Shown piece by piece: positions 16,481 to 24,757 of a DNA stretch of 49,658 nucleotides; within the stretch, counting starts at the first letter, position 1, and every line of letters begins with the position of its first letter. Made by a program: the position numbers and the translations under genes. Under the pieces are notes generated by a model. It was given only the letters and a program-made list of their open reading frames with translations, was not told the DNA's origin and made no database searches. The DNA comes from Oceanicola sp. 22II-s10i (GTDB taxonomy: Bacteria > Pseudomonadota > Alphaproteobacteria > Rhodobacterales > Rhodobacteraceae), in the NCBI RefSeq assembly GCF_002210105.1, contig NZ_AQQU01000016.1, forward strand, positions 1-49,658. The letters run 5' to 3'.

Positions 16481-16909
16481 TCAGGCCCCGATTTCCTCGT
16501 GCTCGGTCAGGCATTCCGAATGGTCCCGCAACACCTCAAGCACCTTGCAGTCTCCCGTCCGCCCGCCGCTGCATTCGTGAACCATGCGTTTCAGTTCCGT
16601 GCGCAGCGCCTTCAGGCGGGCCATGCGCTGCTCCACCTGTTTGAGCTGGCGACGCGCGATGGCATCTGCCTCGTCGCAGGGGCGGTTGGGATGGTCGCTG
16701 AGGTCGAGCAGCTCGCGGATCGCATCGAGCGAGAAACCGAGTTGCCGCGAATGGCGGATGAAGGACAGTCGGTCGAGCTGTGCATTGTCGTAGCGCCTCT
16801 GTCCGCCTTCGGTCCTGCCAGGTTCGGGCATGAGTCCGATCTGTTCGTAGTACCGGATGGTCTGCACTTTTGTGCCAGTCTTCTTTGACAGAGTACCGAT
16901 CGTGAGCAT
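16481..16909 (-). CDS. MerR-family PbrR/CadR/ZntR-type divalent-metal regulator
   Basis: A 142-residue regulator with winged helix TIRYYEQIGLM (17-27). Cysteines at 78 (RPCDEAD), 113 and 121 (CSGGRTGDC) and 133 match the divalent-metal branch: Cys78 corresponds to the Cys79 conserved in ZntR, CadR and PbrR and absent from CueR. Cys14 of PbrR is not present (Lys here). The start at 16909 follows TGGAGGCGAAA. It diverges from the 13-gene operon across the palindrome at 17020-17036 and is followed by the short CDF. It is the likely activator of all five PbrR-type boxes; Pb, Cd or Zn cannot be told apart from sequence. Confidence 0.9.
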   Translation of the reverse strand: MLTIGTLSKKTGTKVQTIRYYEQIGLMPEPGRTEGGQRRYDNAQLDRLSFIRHSRQLGFSLDAIRELLDLSDHPNRPCDEADAIARRQLKQVEQRMARLKALRTELKRMVHECSGGRTGDCKVLEVLRDHSECLTEHEEIGA

Positions 16910-17014
16910 TTTCGCCTCCATGAAAAAGATACAGTTTGTGTAGGTTTTGCCGTCGGAATAAACAAGTGTCGGATTCACAGACGCGTGAGTTCAAGCTATA
17001 CCATGATTTCGTGC

Positions 17015-17045
17015 TTGAACCTCTAGCGGCTAGAGGATGTATCCG
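17015..17045 (+). promoter_or_regulatory. PbrR/CadR-type promoter/operator of the 13-gene operon
   Basis: Plus strand: -35 TTGAAC (17015-17020), perfect dyad CCTCTAG-cgg-CTAGAGG (17020-17036), 19-bp spacer, -10 TATCCG (17040-17045). It lies between the divergent regulator gene and the SCO gene and closely resembles known pbrA/cadA operators (CTATAG or CTCTAG paired with CTAGAG). Confidence 0.85.
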
Positions 17046-17080
17046 CACATGCAATAAGAATCAATAACAGGCGAACAGGA

Positions 17081-17683
17081 TTGTCCCTTACATCGGCACA
17101 GAAGTTTCTTTGGGTTTTGGCAGGCGTGGCAGCGCTTGCCTTCGTATGGCTTTTGCTCTGGTCCGACTATCGTGCCGACCGCGCCCGAACCGACGCCGAA
17201 CCGCCTTTTTTCGCTAAATTCGAACTGACGGACCACCAGGGTATGGTTCGAACCGAGGAGGACTTTGCGGGGCGCTGGATGCTGGTGTTTTTCGGCTTCA
17301 CCAACTGTCCCGACGTCTGCCCGACGACCCTGTCAGAGGTCGCGGCGGTGATGGACGGTCTGGGCGACGATGCCGCCAAGGTCCAGCCGATTTTCATAAC
17401 AATCGACCCCGAACGGGACACGCCCGCCGCACTCGCCGAATACGTCCCGCTGTTCGATGCGAGCATCATCGGGCTGACGGGCACGCCGGAACAAATCGCC
17501 GCCACATCCGAGACGTTTCCGATCTTCTTTGAACGCGTCGAAGAGGCTGCGGCGCCGGATGGTTACACGATGGGCCACACGTCGCATCTGTTCCTCTTCG
17601 ATCCCGACGCGGGCTTTGCCGACTCCTGGCCCTACGGCACCCCGGCCGAAGAGATTCTCGCCGATCTGGAAGAGAGGATCTGA
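17081..17683 (+). CDS. SCO1/SenC-family copper chaperone (first copy)
   Basis: Membrane-anchored periplasmic thioredoxin-fold protein that delivers copper to the CuA site of cytochrome oxidase or reduces its cysteines. 200 residues: an N-terminal anchor (about 8-27), CPDVC copper site near residue 75, DPERDTPAALAEY, and the third ligand His in GHTSHLFLF. The only suitable start is TTG at 17081, about 36 bp past the -10; the ribosome site (AGGCGAACAGGA) is unusual. It opens the operon and is followed 5 bp later by DsbB. Confidence 0.92.
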   Translation: MSLTSAQKFLWVLAGVAALAFVWLLLWSDYRADRARTDAEPPFFAKFELTDHQGMVRTEEDFAGRWMLVFFGFTNCPDVCPTTLSEVAAVMDGLGDDAAKVQPIFITIDPERDTPAALAEYVPLFDASIIGLTGTPEQIAATSETFPIFFERVEEAAAPDGYTMGHTSHLFLFDPDAGFADSWPYGTPAEEILADLEERI

Positions 17684-17688
17684 TCGAC

Positions 17689-18111
17689 ATGAACCGCATA
17701 TCCGGAGAAACAGCCCTCGGGCTGGCATGGATCATCGCGCTCGTCGCCTCGCTTGCCGTGCTTTTCATCGGCGAGGTGCTGGGGCAGACGCCCTGTGTGC
17801 TGTGCTGGTTCCAGCGCGCCTTCATGTTTCCCTTGGCCATTATCCTAGGGCTGGGCCTTTGGTGGCGGGACGGCCGTGTGGGGCGCTACGGCATCGCATT
17901 GGCGCTTGGCGGCGGCGCAATCGCCCTCTGGCACATGGGGCTGTACGTCGGTCTTGTTCCCGAACGCATCCAGCCCTGCACGGCCACCGGCCCCTCTTGC
18001 ACCGATGACAACCAACTGGTCTTCGGCATCCCGATCCCGCTGATGGCCCTCGCCGCCTTCGCGCTGATCGGGGCGCTGTCGGCCCTTTCATTGAAGGACA
18101 CACGAAAATGA
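17689..18111 (+). CDS. DsbB-type disulfide oxidoreductase
   Basis: A 140-residue inner-membrane protein with four segments. The quinone-linked pair is CVLC (residues 36-39) and the second periplasmic pair is CTATGPSC (about 97-104), as in DsbB. It would reoxidise the DsbA-like protein encoded next, whose start overlaps its stop by 4 bp (ATGA). The pair is probably dedicated to proteins of this operon. Confidence 0.92.
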   Translation: MNRISGETALGLAWIIALVASLAVLFIGEVLGQTPCVLCWFQRAFMFPLAIILGLGLWWRDGRVGRYGIALALGGGAIALWHMGLYVGLVPERIQPCTATGPSCTDDNQLVFGIPIPLMALAAFALIGALSALSLKDTRK

Positions 18112-18767
18112 ACCGACGCGCCCTGATCCTGTCCGTTCTCGCCTTCGGCGTCGCCGGTTTCGGCGGAACCACCTGGTTTGCAACCCGCCCCGGCCCGGTG
18201 GCCGAAGCGGAGCCTGTTGCGCCGGAACTCGCGGACGCGATGATCCGCCCCTACTCGCCCATCCTCGGGCCTGCGGAAGCGCCCGTCACGATCGTCGAAT
18301 TCTTCGATCCGGCCTGCGAGGCCTGTCGCGCCTTTCATCCCGTCGTGAAGGACATCATGGCCGAGCATGGGGATGCTGTCCGCGTCGTGATCCGCTACAC
18401 GCCCTTCCACGGCGCGGCATCCGAGGAAGCGATCCGCGTGCTCGAGGCGGCACGCATGCAGGACGTTTACGTGCCGGTGCTTGAGGCCGTTCTGCGGGAA
18501 CAGCCGAGATGGGCGTCGCACGGTGCCCCGGCGCCCGGCCTGATCCTTCAGATCGCCGCCACGGCCGGACTCGATGCCGAGGCCGCGCGCACGCAAATGA
18601 TGGCGCCCGATGTCGTGGCGATCCTGAACCAGGATCGTGCCGACGTCGAGACCGTGGGAATTCGCCAGACGCCCACATTCTTCGTGAACGGCAAGCCGCT
18701 CGATCCATTCGGGGAGGCAGAATTGCGTCGTCTGGTGGCCGCCGAAGTCGCTGCCGCGCAAAGCTGA
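18108..18767 (+). CDS. DsbA-family periplasmic thiol oxidoreductase
   Basis: A 219-residue thioredoxin-fold protein with an N-terminal anchor or signal (about 5-25), active site FDPACEACRAFH (CEAC, about 68-71) and cis-Pro loop RQTPTFFVNG. It forms disulfides in exported proteins and is coupled to the DsbB gene by a 4-bp overlap. Likely clients are the Cys-containing SCO, PCu(A)C and DUF411 proteins or metal-damaged envelope proteins. Confidence 0.92.
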   Translation: MNRRALILSVLAFGVAGFGGTTWFATRPGPVAEAEPVAPELADAMIRPYSPILGPAEAPVTIVEFFDPACEACRAFHPVVKDIMAEHGDAVRVVIRYTPFHGAASEEAIRVLEAARMQDVYVPVLEAVLREQPRWASHGAPAPGLILQIAATAGLDAEAARTQMMAPDVVAILNQDRADVETVGIRQTPTFFVNGKPLDPFGEAELRRLVAAEVAAAQS

Positions 18768-18790
18768 ATACAAAGGGCAGGATCAGAACG

Positions 18791-19258
18791 ATGAAAAAGT
18801 ATATTTTGACCAGCACACTGGCGGCGCTTTTGACCCTTGGAGGGTTCTCAGCGCCCGCGCTGGCCGGACCCGAGGATGTTGTCGTCGAGAACGCGTGGTC
18901 CCGCGCCTCCATCGGGATGAACCGTCCCGGGGCCGCTTACATGACGATCCGCAACACTGGCGACGAGCCAGTGACGCTGATCGGCCTTACAACGCCGCTC
19001 GCGATGATGCCCGAAATTCACGAGACGAAGACAAATGCCGAAGGTGTGAGTTCCATGAACCCGGCGGGGGAGATCGCGATCGCCCCGGGCGAGAGCGTCG
19101 CGCTCGAACCGGGGGGCCTGCACGCAATGCTGATGCGGCTGCAAGAACTGATGACGGAAGGGGACACCTTTCCGCTGACCCTGCTTTTCGAAGACGGAGG
19201 CGAAGTGACGGTCGAGGTGCCGATCCTCGGAATCGCCGCGCGGGGGCCAGAGGACTGA
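18791..19258 (+). CDS. PCu(A)C-type periplasmic copper chaperone
   Basis: 155 residues with a signal peptide (MKKYILTST to ALAG, about 1-25). The copper motif H(M)x10Mx21HxM is present: MPEIHETK, then SSMNPAG, then GLHAMLM. It hands Cu(I) to SCO proteins and the CuA centre. The start at 18791 follows AGGGCAGGA. Its stop overlaps the start of the second SCO gene (TGATG), a pairing typical of oxidase assembly loci. Confidence 0.95.
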   Translation: MKKYILTSTLAALLTLGGFSAPALAGPEDVVVENAWSRASIGMNRPGAAYMTIRNTGDEPVTLIGLTTPLAMMPEIHETKTNAEGVSSMNPAGEIAIAPGESVALEPGGLHAMLMRLQELMTEGDTFPLTLLFEDGGEVTVEVPILGIAARGPED

Positions 19259-19884
19259 TGCGGCGACGGGCGATCCTGGGGTACGGGGCGGCTGGTGTCG
19301 GGGCGGTCGCCCTGATGCTCTTCGTCGGTTGGTGGCAGGTCGATGGACCCGGTGGACCTGAACCTGTCGGGCAGCGGCCTGTGGCCCTGACCGAGATGGA
19401 TTTCCGTCTGACGGATCATGAGGGCAACGCGGTCGGGCCGGAAACCCTGATCGGTCGCCCGACGATGGCGTTCTTCGGCTTCACCTACTGTCCCGATGTC
19501 TGCCCGACCACGCTCTCGGACATTTCGGGATGGCTCGACGATCTGGGAAACGAGGCCGACGAGATGAACGTGGTTTTCATCACGGTCGATCCCGAGCGCG
19601 ACACTGTCGAAACGATGGCCGAATATGTCGGCTACTTCCATCCTGCGCTCCGTGGCTGGACGGGGCCGGAAGAGCAGATCGCGCGCGTCGCGGACGGCTT
19701 CCGCGCCACCTACGAGCAAGTACCGACGGAGAGCGGCGATTACACGATGAACCACACCGCGAGCGTCTTCCTGTTCGCAGCCTCTGGGCGGTTCGTCACC
19801 ATGATCGACTATCACGAAGCCAGAGAATTCGCGGTGCCGAAGATCCGTCGCGCGCTGGCAGAAGAAATGGAGGGGGCGACATGA
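19258..19884 (+). CDS. SCO1/SenC-family copper chaperone (second copy)
   Basis: 208 residues, N-terminal anchor (about 5-24), CPDVC near residue 81, DPERDTVETMAEY and His in MNHTASVFLF. It overlaps the PCu(A)C gene by 1 bp and the M23 gene by 4 bp. It differs clearly from the first SCO, so the two are not a recent tandem duplication; they may serve different cupro-sites. Confidence 0.93.
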   Translation: MRRRAILGYGAAGVGAVALMLFVGWWQVDGPGGPEPVGQRPVALTEMDFRLTDHEGNAVGPETLIGRPTMAFFGFTYCPDVCPTTLSDISGWLDDLGNEADEMNVVFITVDPERDTVETMAEYVGYFHPALRGWTGPEEQIARVADGFRATYEQVPTESGDYTMNHTASVFLFAASGRFVTMIDYHEAREFAVPKIRRALAEEMEGAT

Positions 19885-21254
19885 GGCTCAGAACTTTGGC
19901 GGCGGGTGTCGCAATTGCGGGGACGGTTTCGGGAGCGGCTATCGCCATCTCTGATCTTTTGTCGAAAGAACCCGTGCCGCCGGAACTTGCCCAGGCAGGT
20001 AGCTGGATGCCCCAAGGTCCTGAAGCCCCTAGAAACGTTGACATCCTCGTGACGCTGCCCGCGACGGCATGGGCAGAGGATGCACCCGACCTCGGCTCCC
20101 TACCCCTTCTGCAGGTCGCGTTCGCCGACAGGCCGGTAAGCGCGATCGAGCCACCGCTGTCGACGTGGTCGCGCGACATTGCACCTGGCGAGACGCTCGA
20201 TTTCTTGCTGTCCGAAGCTGGACTTGCGGCACCTGACAGAGCCGAAGTTGCCCTCGCGCTTGGCGCGGAATACGATCTGCGACGGCTGCGGCCGGGGCAC
20301 TCGGTCACTGTTGCTTCGACCATGGACGGCAGCCCCCGCACCGTCGCACTTGCCGTCGAGGACGGGGTTCGGATCGAGGTGGTGTTCGGCGAGCGGTTGT
20401 CCACACAGGTCGTGACTCCGGATCCGGAGATCGTAACCCTTGCCGGCGAAGCGGTGATCGACAGCTCGATCTTCGCGGCACTCGAAGAAGCCGGCATACC
20501 CGCCCGTTTTTCCGTGGACCTTGCGCAGATGCTGGGTGGGACCGTGGATTTCCGCCGCGAGATGGCCGGCGGCGAAGCACTAAGGCTTCTCTGGCGTGAG
20601 GCGCGGGTCGGCGAGGACAGGATCGGACAGCCCGAACTCGCCTTCGCCGCACTGGAGATCGGCGGTTCGCTTTACGAGATCGTATGGCCGGACGACGGCA
20701 GCGGTCAGGCGACGATCTACGTCGATGGCGAGGTGCTGCGCGTCTTCGCACAGCCGGTCGAGGGTGCGCGCCTCAGCTCGGTGTTCGGACGCCGCACGCA
20801 TCCGGTCTTTGGCAACGTCCGGATGCACACAGGCGTCGATTTCGCAGCGGCACGTGGGACACCGGTTCAATCGACGGCACCGGGGCGGGTTAGTTTCATT
20901 GGCTGGCGCGGTGGCTATGGCCGTGTGGTCGAAATCTCGCACGGCTCCGACACCATGACGCGCTACGCGCATCTGAGCGCCGTGCCGGAAGACCTGGCAC
21001 AAGGCCAACGCGTTGCGGCGGGAGATGTGATCGGCCGCGTCGGCGCGACTGGCACGGCGACAGGTCCGAACCTGCACTACGAAGTCCTCGTGGATGGGCG
21101 CCCGACTGACCCCCTCACTGACGACCGGCTCGCCGAAGCAGCTGAGAGCGAAGCGGATGATACCGCCGCGCTCTCGCGTCTGGCCGAGGCGCGGGCGCTT
21201 CTGAATGAAAACCTCGGCAGCGAGATTGCCGAAACGACAACCGAAAGGCTCTGA
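19881..21254 (+). CDS. M23-family peptidase with altered catalytic His
   Basis: A 457-residue protein with an N-terminal anchor or signal, a long middle region with an OapA/LysM-like segment (about 105-155) and a C-terminal LytM domain. The zinc ligands His316 and Asp320 (HTGVD) and His399 (LHYEV) are visible. The residue normally His in HxH is Asn397 (GPNLHYEV), so endopeptidase activity may be weak or lost; such forms can act as amidase activators. The start at 19881 overlaps the SCO stop. The role is peptidoglycan remodelling or its control. Confidence 0.88.
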   Translation: MRLRTLAAGVAIAGTVSGAAIAISDLLSKEPVPPELAQAGSWMPQGPEAPRNVDILVTLPATAWAEDAPDLGSLPLLQVAFADRPVSAIEPPLSTWSRDIAPGETLDFLLSEAGLAAPDRAEVALALGAEYDLRRLRPGHSVTVASTMDGSPRTVALAVEDGVRIEVVFGERLSTQVVTPDPEIVTLAGEAVIDSSIFAALEEAGIPARFSVDLAQMLGGTVDFRREMAGGEALRLLWREARVGEDRIGQPELAFAALEIGGSLYEIVWPDDGSGQATIYVDGEVLRVFAQPVEGARLSSVFGRRTHPVFGNVRMHTGVDFAAARGTPVQSTAPGRVSFIGWRGGYGRVVEISHGSDTMTRYAHLSAVPEDLAQGQRVAAGDVIGRVGATGTATGPNLHYEVLVDGRPTDPLTDDRLAEAAESEADDTAALSRLAEARALLNENLGSEIAETTTERL

Positions 21255-21257
21255 CCC

Positions 21258-21713
21258 ATGAAACGCATGACCCAAGCTCTTGCCATCACGCTCGCCCTTT
21301 TCCCGGCGGCCCAGGCCCTCGCAGAGGCAACGGCGATCGACGTCCGCAAGACGAACGGTTGCGGCTGCTGCCTCTCGTGGATGAACCACCTCGAAGAGAA
21401 CGGTTTTGTGCCGACCGGCCAGGACATGTTCGGTGGGTCGCTGGTTCGCTTCAAGCTCGACAACGGCGTGCCGCAGCGCATGGTCTCCTGCCACACCGCG
21501 CTCATTGACGGCTACGTGATCGAAGGCCATGTACCGGCCGCTGACATCCGCCGCCTTCTCGATGAGCGCCCGGACGCAGTCGGTCTCGCCGTGCCTGGGA
21601 TGCCCTATGGCTCGCCCGGCATGGGGCCAGAAGACGACCGCGAGGCCTATGATGTCTTCCTCATCCGCGAGGACGGGTCGACGGAAGTCTTTTCGAGCTA
21701 CGGCGAAGGATAA
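21258..21713 (+). CDS. DUF411 periplasmic protein (first copy)
   Basis: 151 residues, signal peptide (about 1-22), then KTNGCGCCLSWMNHL with Cys 35, 37 and 38, SCHTALIDGYVIEGHVP and GMPYGSPGM, the hallmarks of DUF411. The family is found in metal-resistance loci and is predicted to bind metal through the Cys and His residues; its activity is unknown. It lies 3 bp after the M23 gene and 12 bp before the ZIP gene. A second DUF411 is at 33246. Confidence 0.9.
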   Translation: MKRMTQALAITLALFPAAQALAEATAIDVRKTNGCGCCLSWMNHLEENGFVPTGQDMFGGSLVRFKLDNGVPQRMVSCHTALIDGYVIEGHVPAADIRRLLDERPDAVGLAVPGMPYGSPGMGPEDDREAYDVFLIREDGSTEVFSSYGEG

Positions 21714-21725
21714 CCTGGCCCGCCC

Positions 21726-22508
21726 ATGGAAAACCTCTCTCCGATCATGCTCGGCTTCCTCGGAAGTCTGGCTGCCGGATCGCTCACGGCAGTCGGAGCA
21801 GTTCCCGTGTTGTTTGGACGCATCCCGTCGCGGGCCACACGCGATCTGTCGCTCGGCTTCGCTGCCGGTGTGATGCTCGCCGCTTCCTTCTTTTCGCTGA
21901 TCATCCCGGCATTGGATGCGGCCGAGCCGATGTTCGAGAACGGCGCGATGCCTGCGGCCATCGTATGCGTCTCGATCCTCTTGGGCATGGGGGCTGTCGC
22001 GCTGATGAACGAAAAGCTGCCGCACGAGCATTTCAAGACGGGACGCGAAGGGCCCGAAGCGGCGTCTTTGCGGCGGGTCTGGCTTTTCATCATCGCGATC
22101 ACGATCCACAACTTCCCCGAAGGCCTCGCGGTCGGGGTCGGCTTCGGATCCGGAGGTATGGAGGGCGGTTTGCCGCTTGCTGTCGGCATCGGGCTTCAGA
22201 ATGCGCCCGAAGGATTGGCCGTCGCTGTATCTCTGCTGGGCGAGGGATATCCGAAGCTGCGCGCCTGGGGCATCGCGGCGCTGACGGGCATGGTCGAGCC
22301 GATTGGCGGCCTGCTCGGGGCCGGGATCATCACGCTGTCGGAACCGCTGCTGCCATGGGGACTGGCCTTTGCCGCGGGCGCAATGCTCTACGTCATCAGC
22401 CACGAAATCATCCCCGAAACCCATCGCAGCGGCCATCAGAACAGGGCGACGCTCGGTCTCGCAGTCGGGCTCGTTCTGATGCTGTTTCTCGATGTCTGGT
22501 TGGGATGA
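21726..22508 (+). CDS. ZIP-family metal permease
   Basis: 260 residues, eight hydrophobic segments, with TM4 HNFPEGLAVG and TM5 QNAPEGLAVA (the usual second His replaced by Gln), and ISHEIIPETH in a later helix. ZIP proteins normally carry Zn or other divalent metals into the cytoplasm, which is surprising in an efflux-induced operon; it may resupply essential metal or run in the other direction. lspA begins 4 bp downstream. Confidence 0.9.
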   Translation: MENLSPIMLGFLGSLAAGSLTAVGAVPVLFGRIPSRATRDLSLGFAAGVMLAASFFSLIIPALDAAEPMFENGAMPAAIVCVSILLGMGAVALMNEKLPHEHFKTGREGPEAASLRRVWLFIIAITIHNFPEGLAVGVGFGSGGMEGGLPLAVGIGLQNAPEGLAVAVSLLGEGYPKLRAWGIAALTGMVEPIGGLLGAGIITLSEPLLPWGLAFAAGAMLYVISHEIIPETHRSGHQNRATLGLAVGLVLMLFLDVWLG

Positions 22509-22512
22509 GGCA

Positions 22513-22995
22513 ATGTCATCATACAAAGTATCTGCGATGATCGGCGTCTTTGCAGCGCTTGCTGCGTTCGCGATCGATCAGATCACCAAAGCCATTGTCG
22601 TTGCGAATGCCGTCACTTTAAGCGCCGGGATTTCCGTGTTTCCGGGATTCAACCTCGTCTTTTATCGTAATGACGGCGTGACTTTCGGGATGCTGGGCGG
22701 CGCTCCGTGGTGGAGCCTCATCGCTCTCGCTCTTGCCATCTGTGTTTGGCTGGGGGTTATGCTGTTTCGCGCCGAAAATGCGGTCGAAACACTTGCCTAT
22801 GGCGCGATCATTGGCGGAGCCTTGGGCAATGTTATCGATCGTGTGCGGTATCGGGCTGTAACAGACTTTCTCGATTTCTACATTGGCACAACACATTGGC
22901 CTGCCTTCAACATGGCCGATATATTTGTTGTCAGTGGCGTGGGGCTCTTGCTCGCCGCGCCATGGATCAGCGCGCGGCGTTCGATCAAGTCGTGA
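22513..22995 (+). CDS. lspA: Lipoprotein signal peptidase
   Basis: 160-residue inner-membrane aspartic peptidase with four helices. The catalytic aspartates are in GNVIDR and FNMADIF. It removes signal peptides from prolipoproteins. LspA homologues (PbrC) are known in Pb-resistance operons. The start at 22513 follows GAGGCA; the stop overlaps the lnt start (GTGA). It is probably an extra copy, as the chromosome must carry an essential one. Confidence 0.95.
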   Translation: MSSYKVSAMIGVFAALAAFAIDQITKAIVVANAVTLSAGISVFPGFNLVFYRNDGVTFGMLGGAPWWSLIALALAICVWLGVMLFRAENAVETLAYGAIIGGALGNVIDRVRYRAVTDFLDFYIGTTHWPAFNMADIFVVSGVGLLLAAPWISARRSIKS

Positions 22996-24575
22996 AACCG
23001 AAAATTCTGAACCGCATCGCTCTGCGCCACCGTTTGCTTTCGCGGATGACGCTTGGTTTCGCCGCCGGGGCGCTGACCGTTCTGACTTTCCCGCCTTTCT
23101 CGCTTCTCCTGCTCGTTCCCGTTGCCTATTCCGCGTTCTTTGTCGGTCTTCGCGATCTCTCCCTAGGGCGTGCTTTCCTCGTCGGCTGGGCGTTTGGTCT
23201 TGGCCAGTTCGGTTTCGGGATTTCGTGGATTGCAGAGAGTTTCTACGTCGAGGCCGAGCGGTTCGGGGCGATGGCGATCCCGGCTGTCGCGGGATTGTCC
23301 GCAGGTCTCGCAATTTTCCCAGCCATTGCCGCAGCGCTCTTCGCCGAAATCGCGCGGCGCGGAGCCCTGGGTAGTCTCCTCGCCTGCCTCCTGTTCACGA
23401 CCTCCTGGACCGCGACCGAGTGGTTGCGTGGTCACGTTCTGACAGGGTTTCCCTGGAACCTCGCCGGCTACGCACTTGCCGACTACGCCGCCCTTCGCCA
23501 GACCGCCGCCTGGGTCGGAAGCTATGGGTTAAGCTTTCTCAGCGTGTTCGTCGCGGCACTTCCCGGCGCGGCTGTCATGACGTCCGGGCGGCAACGATTG
23601 ACCGTTTCGCTCATGGCGCTGGCCGGCATCGCGACGATGTGGGCTGTCGGTACGCTTCGCCTCCAGTCGGATGCACAACAGCCACCCGGTGTCGACCTGC
23701 GCATCGTCCAGGGCAACATTCCACAAGAGGAGAAATGGGCGCCCGAGAACCGCGAGGCGACCTTCGCGCGCTATGTTGAGCTTTCAACCCAGCCCGGCGA
23801 TTTCGACGTTCTTCTTTGGCCGGAAACCGCCTTTCCGGGTTTCCTCGATGAGGATACGGAGGCGCGGGATCGCATTGCCGCAGCGCTACCAGACGGCAGC
23901 ATGCTGCTCACCGGGGTGCCGGACCGTGTACCGAGCGAGGATGGCACCCGATATTTCAACACGGTCCAGGCTTTTGGCGAGACCGGCAGAATCCTGACCG
24001 GATACGCGAAACACCATCTCGTACCCTTCGGCGAATATGTGCCATTCCGTGGCTGGTTGCCCATCGAGCGACTCACGGCGGGTCTGGGCGATTTTACGCC
24101 CGGACCGGGCCCGCGAACGCTTGCGCTTCCGGGTGTGCCCCTGGTCGCCGTGGCGATCTGCTATGAGATCATCTTCCCAAGCCATGTGGTCGACGACCTG
24201 TTCAGGCCGGACTGGATTTTCAACGCGACAAACGACGCCTGGTTCGGCACCAGCATCGGACCCGAGCAGCATCTGGCTTCCGCACGGATGCGTGCCGTAG
24301 AGGAAGGCCTTCCTGTCATCCGAGCCGCGAATACGGGCATCTCCGCGGTCATCGACGCGAACGGTGACCTCGTCGCGCGGCTCGGCAACGGAGAAACCGG
24401 TGTAATAGATGCGGCTCTGCCCTCTGCTCATCCGTCAACGCTATATGCGCGCTTCGGCGACTGGGCGCTGCTGGCTCTCATCTTCACTACTTGGGCCGTG
24501 GGACTGGCTGCAGGTCTGGTCGGCACACACCGGTGCAACAAGAGAACACGAACGGAGAAAAAGTCATGCTGGTAA
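22992..24575 (+). CDS. lnt: Apolipoprotein N-acyltransferase
   Basis: 527 residues: N-terminal membrane helices, then a nitrilase domain with the Glu-Lys-Cys triad in LLWPETAFPG, YAKHHLVPFGEY and AICYEIIFP, and a final helix. It N-acylates mature lipoproteins after LspA cleavage. A GTG start at 22992 gives a 4-bp overlap with lspA; an ATG at 22963 in the same frame is possible. Having both maturation steps in one metal-controlled operon is notable. Confidence 0.93.
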   Translation: MKPKILNRIALRHRLLSRMTLGFAAGALTVLTFPPFSLLLLVPVAYSAFFVGLRDLSLGRAFLVGWAFGLGQFGFGISWIAESFYVEAERFGAMAIPAVAGLSAGLAIFPAIAAALFAEIARRGALGSLLACLLFTTSWTATEWLRGHVLTGFPWNLAGYALADYAALRQTAAWVGSYGLSFLSVFVAALPGAAVMTSGRQRLTVSLMALAGIATMWAVGTLRLQSDAQQPPGVDLRIVQGNIPQEEKWAPENREATFARYVELSTQPGDFDVLLWPETAFPGFLDEDTEARDRIAAALPDGSMLLTGVPDRVPSEDGTRYFNTVQAFGETGRILTGYAKHHLVPFGEYVPFRGWLPIERLTAGLGDFTPGPGPRTLALPGVPLVAVAICYEIIFPSHVVDDLFRPDWIFNATNDAWFGTSIGPEQHLASARMRAVEEGLPVIRAANTGISAVIDANGDLVARLGNGETGVIDAALPSAHPSTLYARFGDWALLALIFTTWAVGLAAGLVGTHRCNKRTRTEKKSCW

Positions 24576-24733
24576 TCGCGGGCATTGTCGCGGGTGCGAT
24601 CTGGGGTGGATATCTGGCGCGACGCCGAAAAGGAAACCGGCTGGATATCCTCCAGTATGCGGCGAGTTCGGCGATCGCCTTCGGTCTTCTCACCTATTTC
24701 GTTTCGGTGGTCCTCTTGCGCATCTTTGCATGA
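24566..24733 (+). CDS. Small membrane protein following lnt
   Basis: 55 residues with two hydrophobic stretches (1-17 and 36-54) around a basic loop (ARRRKGNRLD). It overlaps the end of lnt by 10 bp and has a GGAGAAA site. No family recognised; its coupling suggests a helper of Lnt or a small envelope-stress peptide. Confidence 0.7.
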   Translation: MLVIAGIVAGAIWGGYLARRRKGNRLDILQYAASSAIAFGLLTYFVSVVLLRIFA

Positions 24734-24757
24734 GAAGGGTTTCGAAACGGCACCGAC

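Noticed and set aside
20580..22526. 648-codon open frame on the minus strand
   Set aside because: It is antisense to the M23, DUF411 and ZIP genes, whose motifs are clear; long antisense frames are common in GC-rich DNA.
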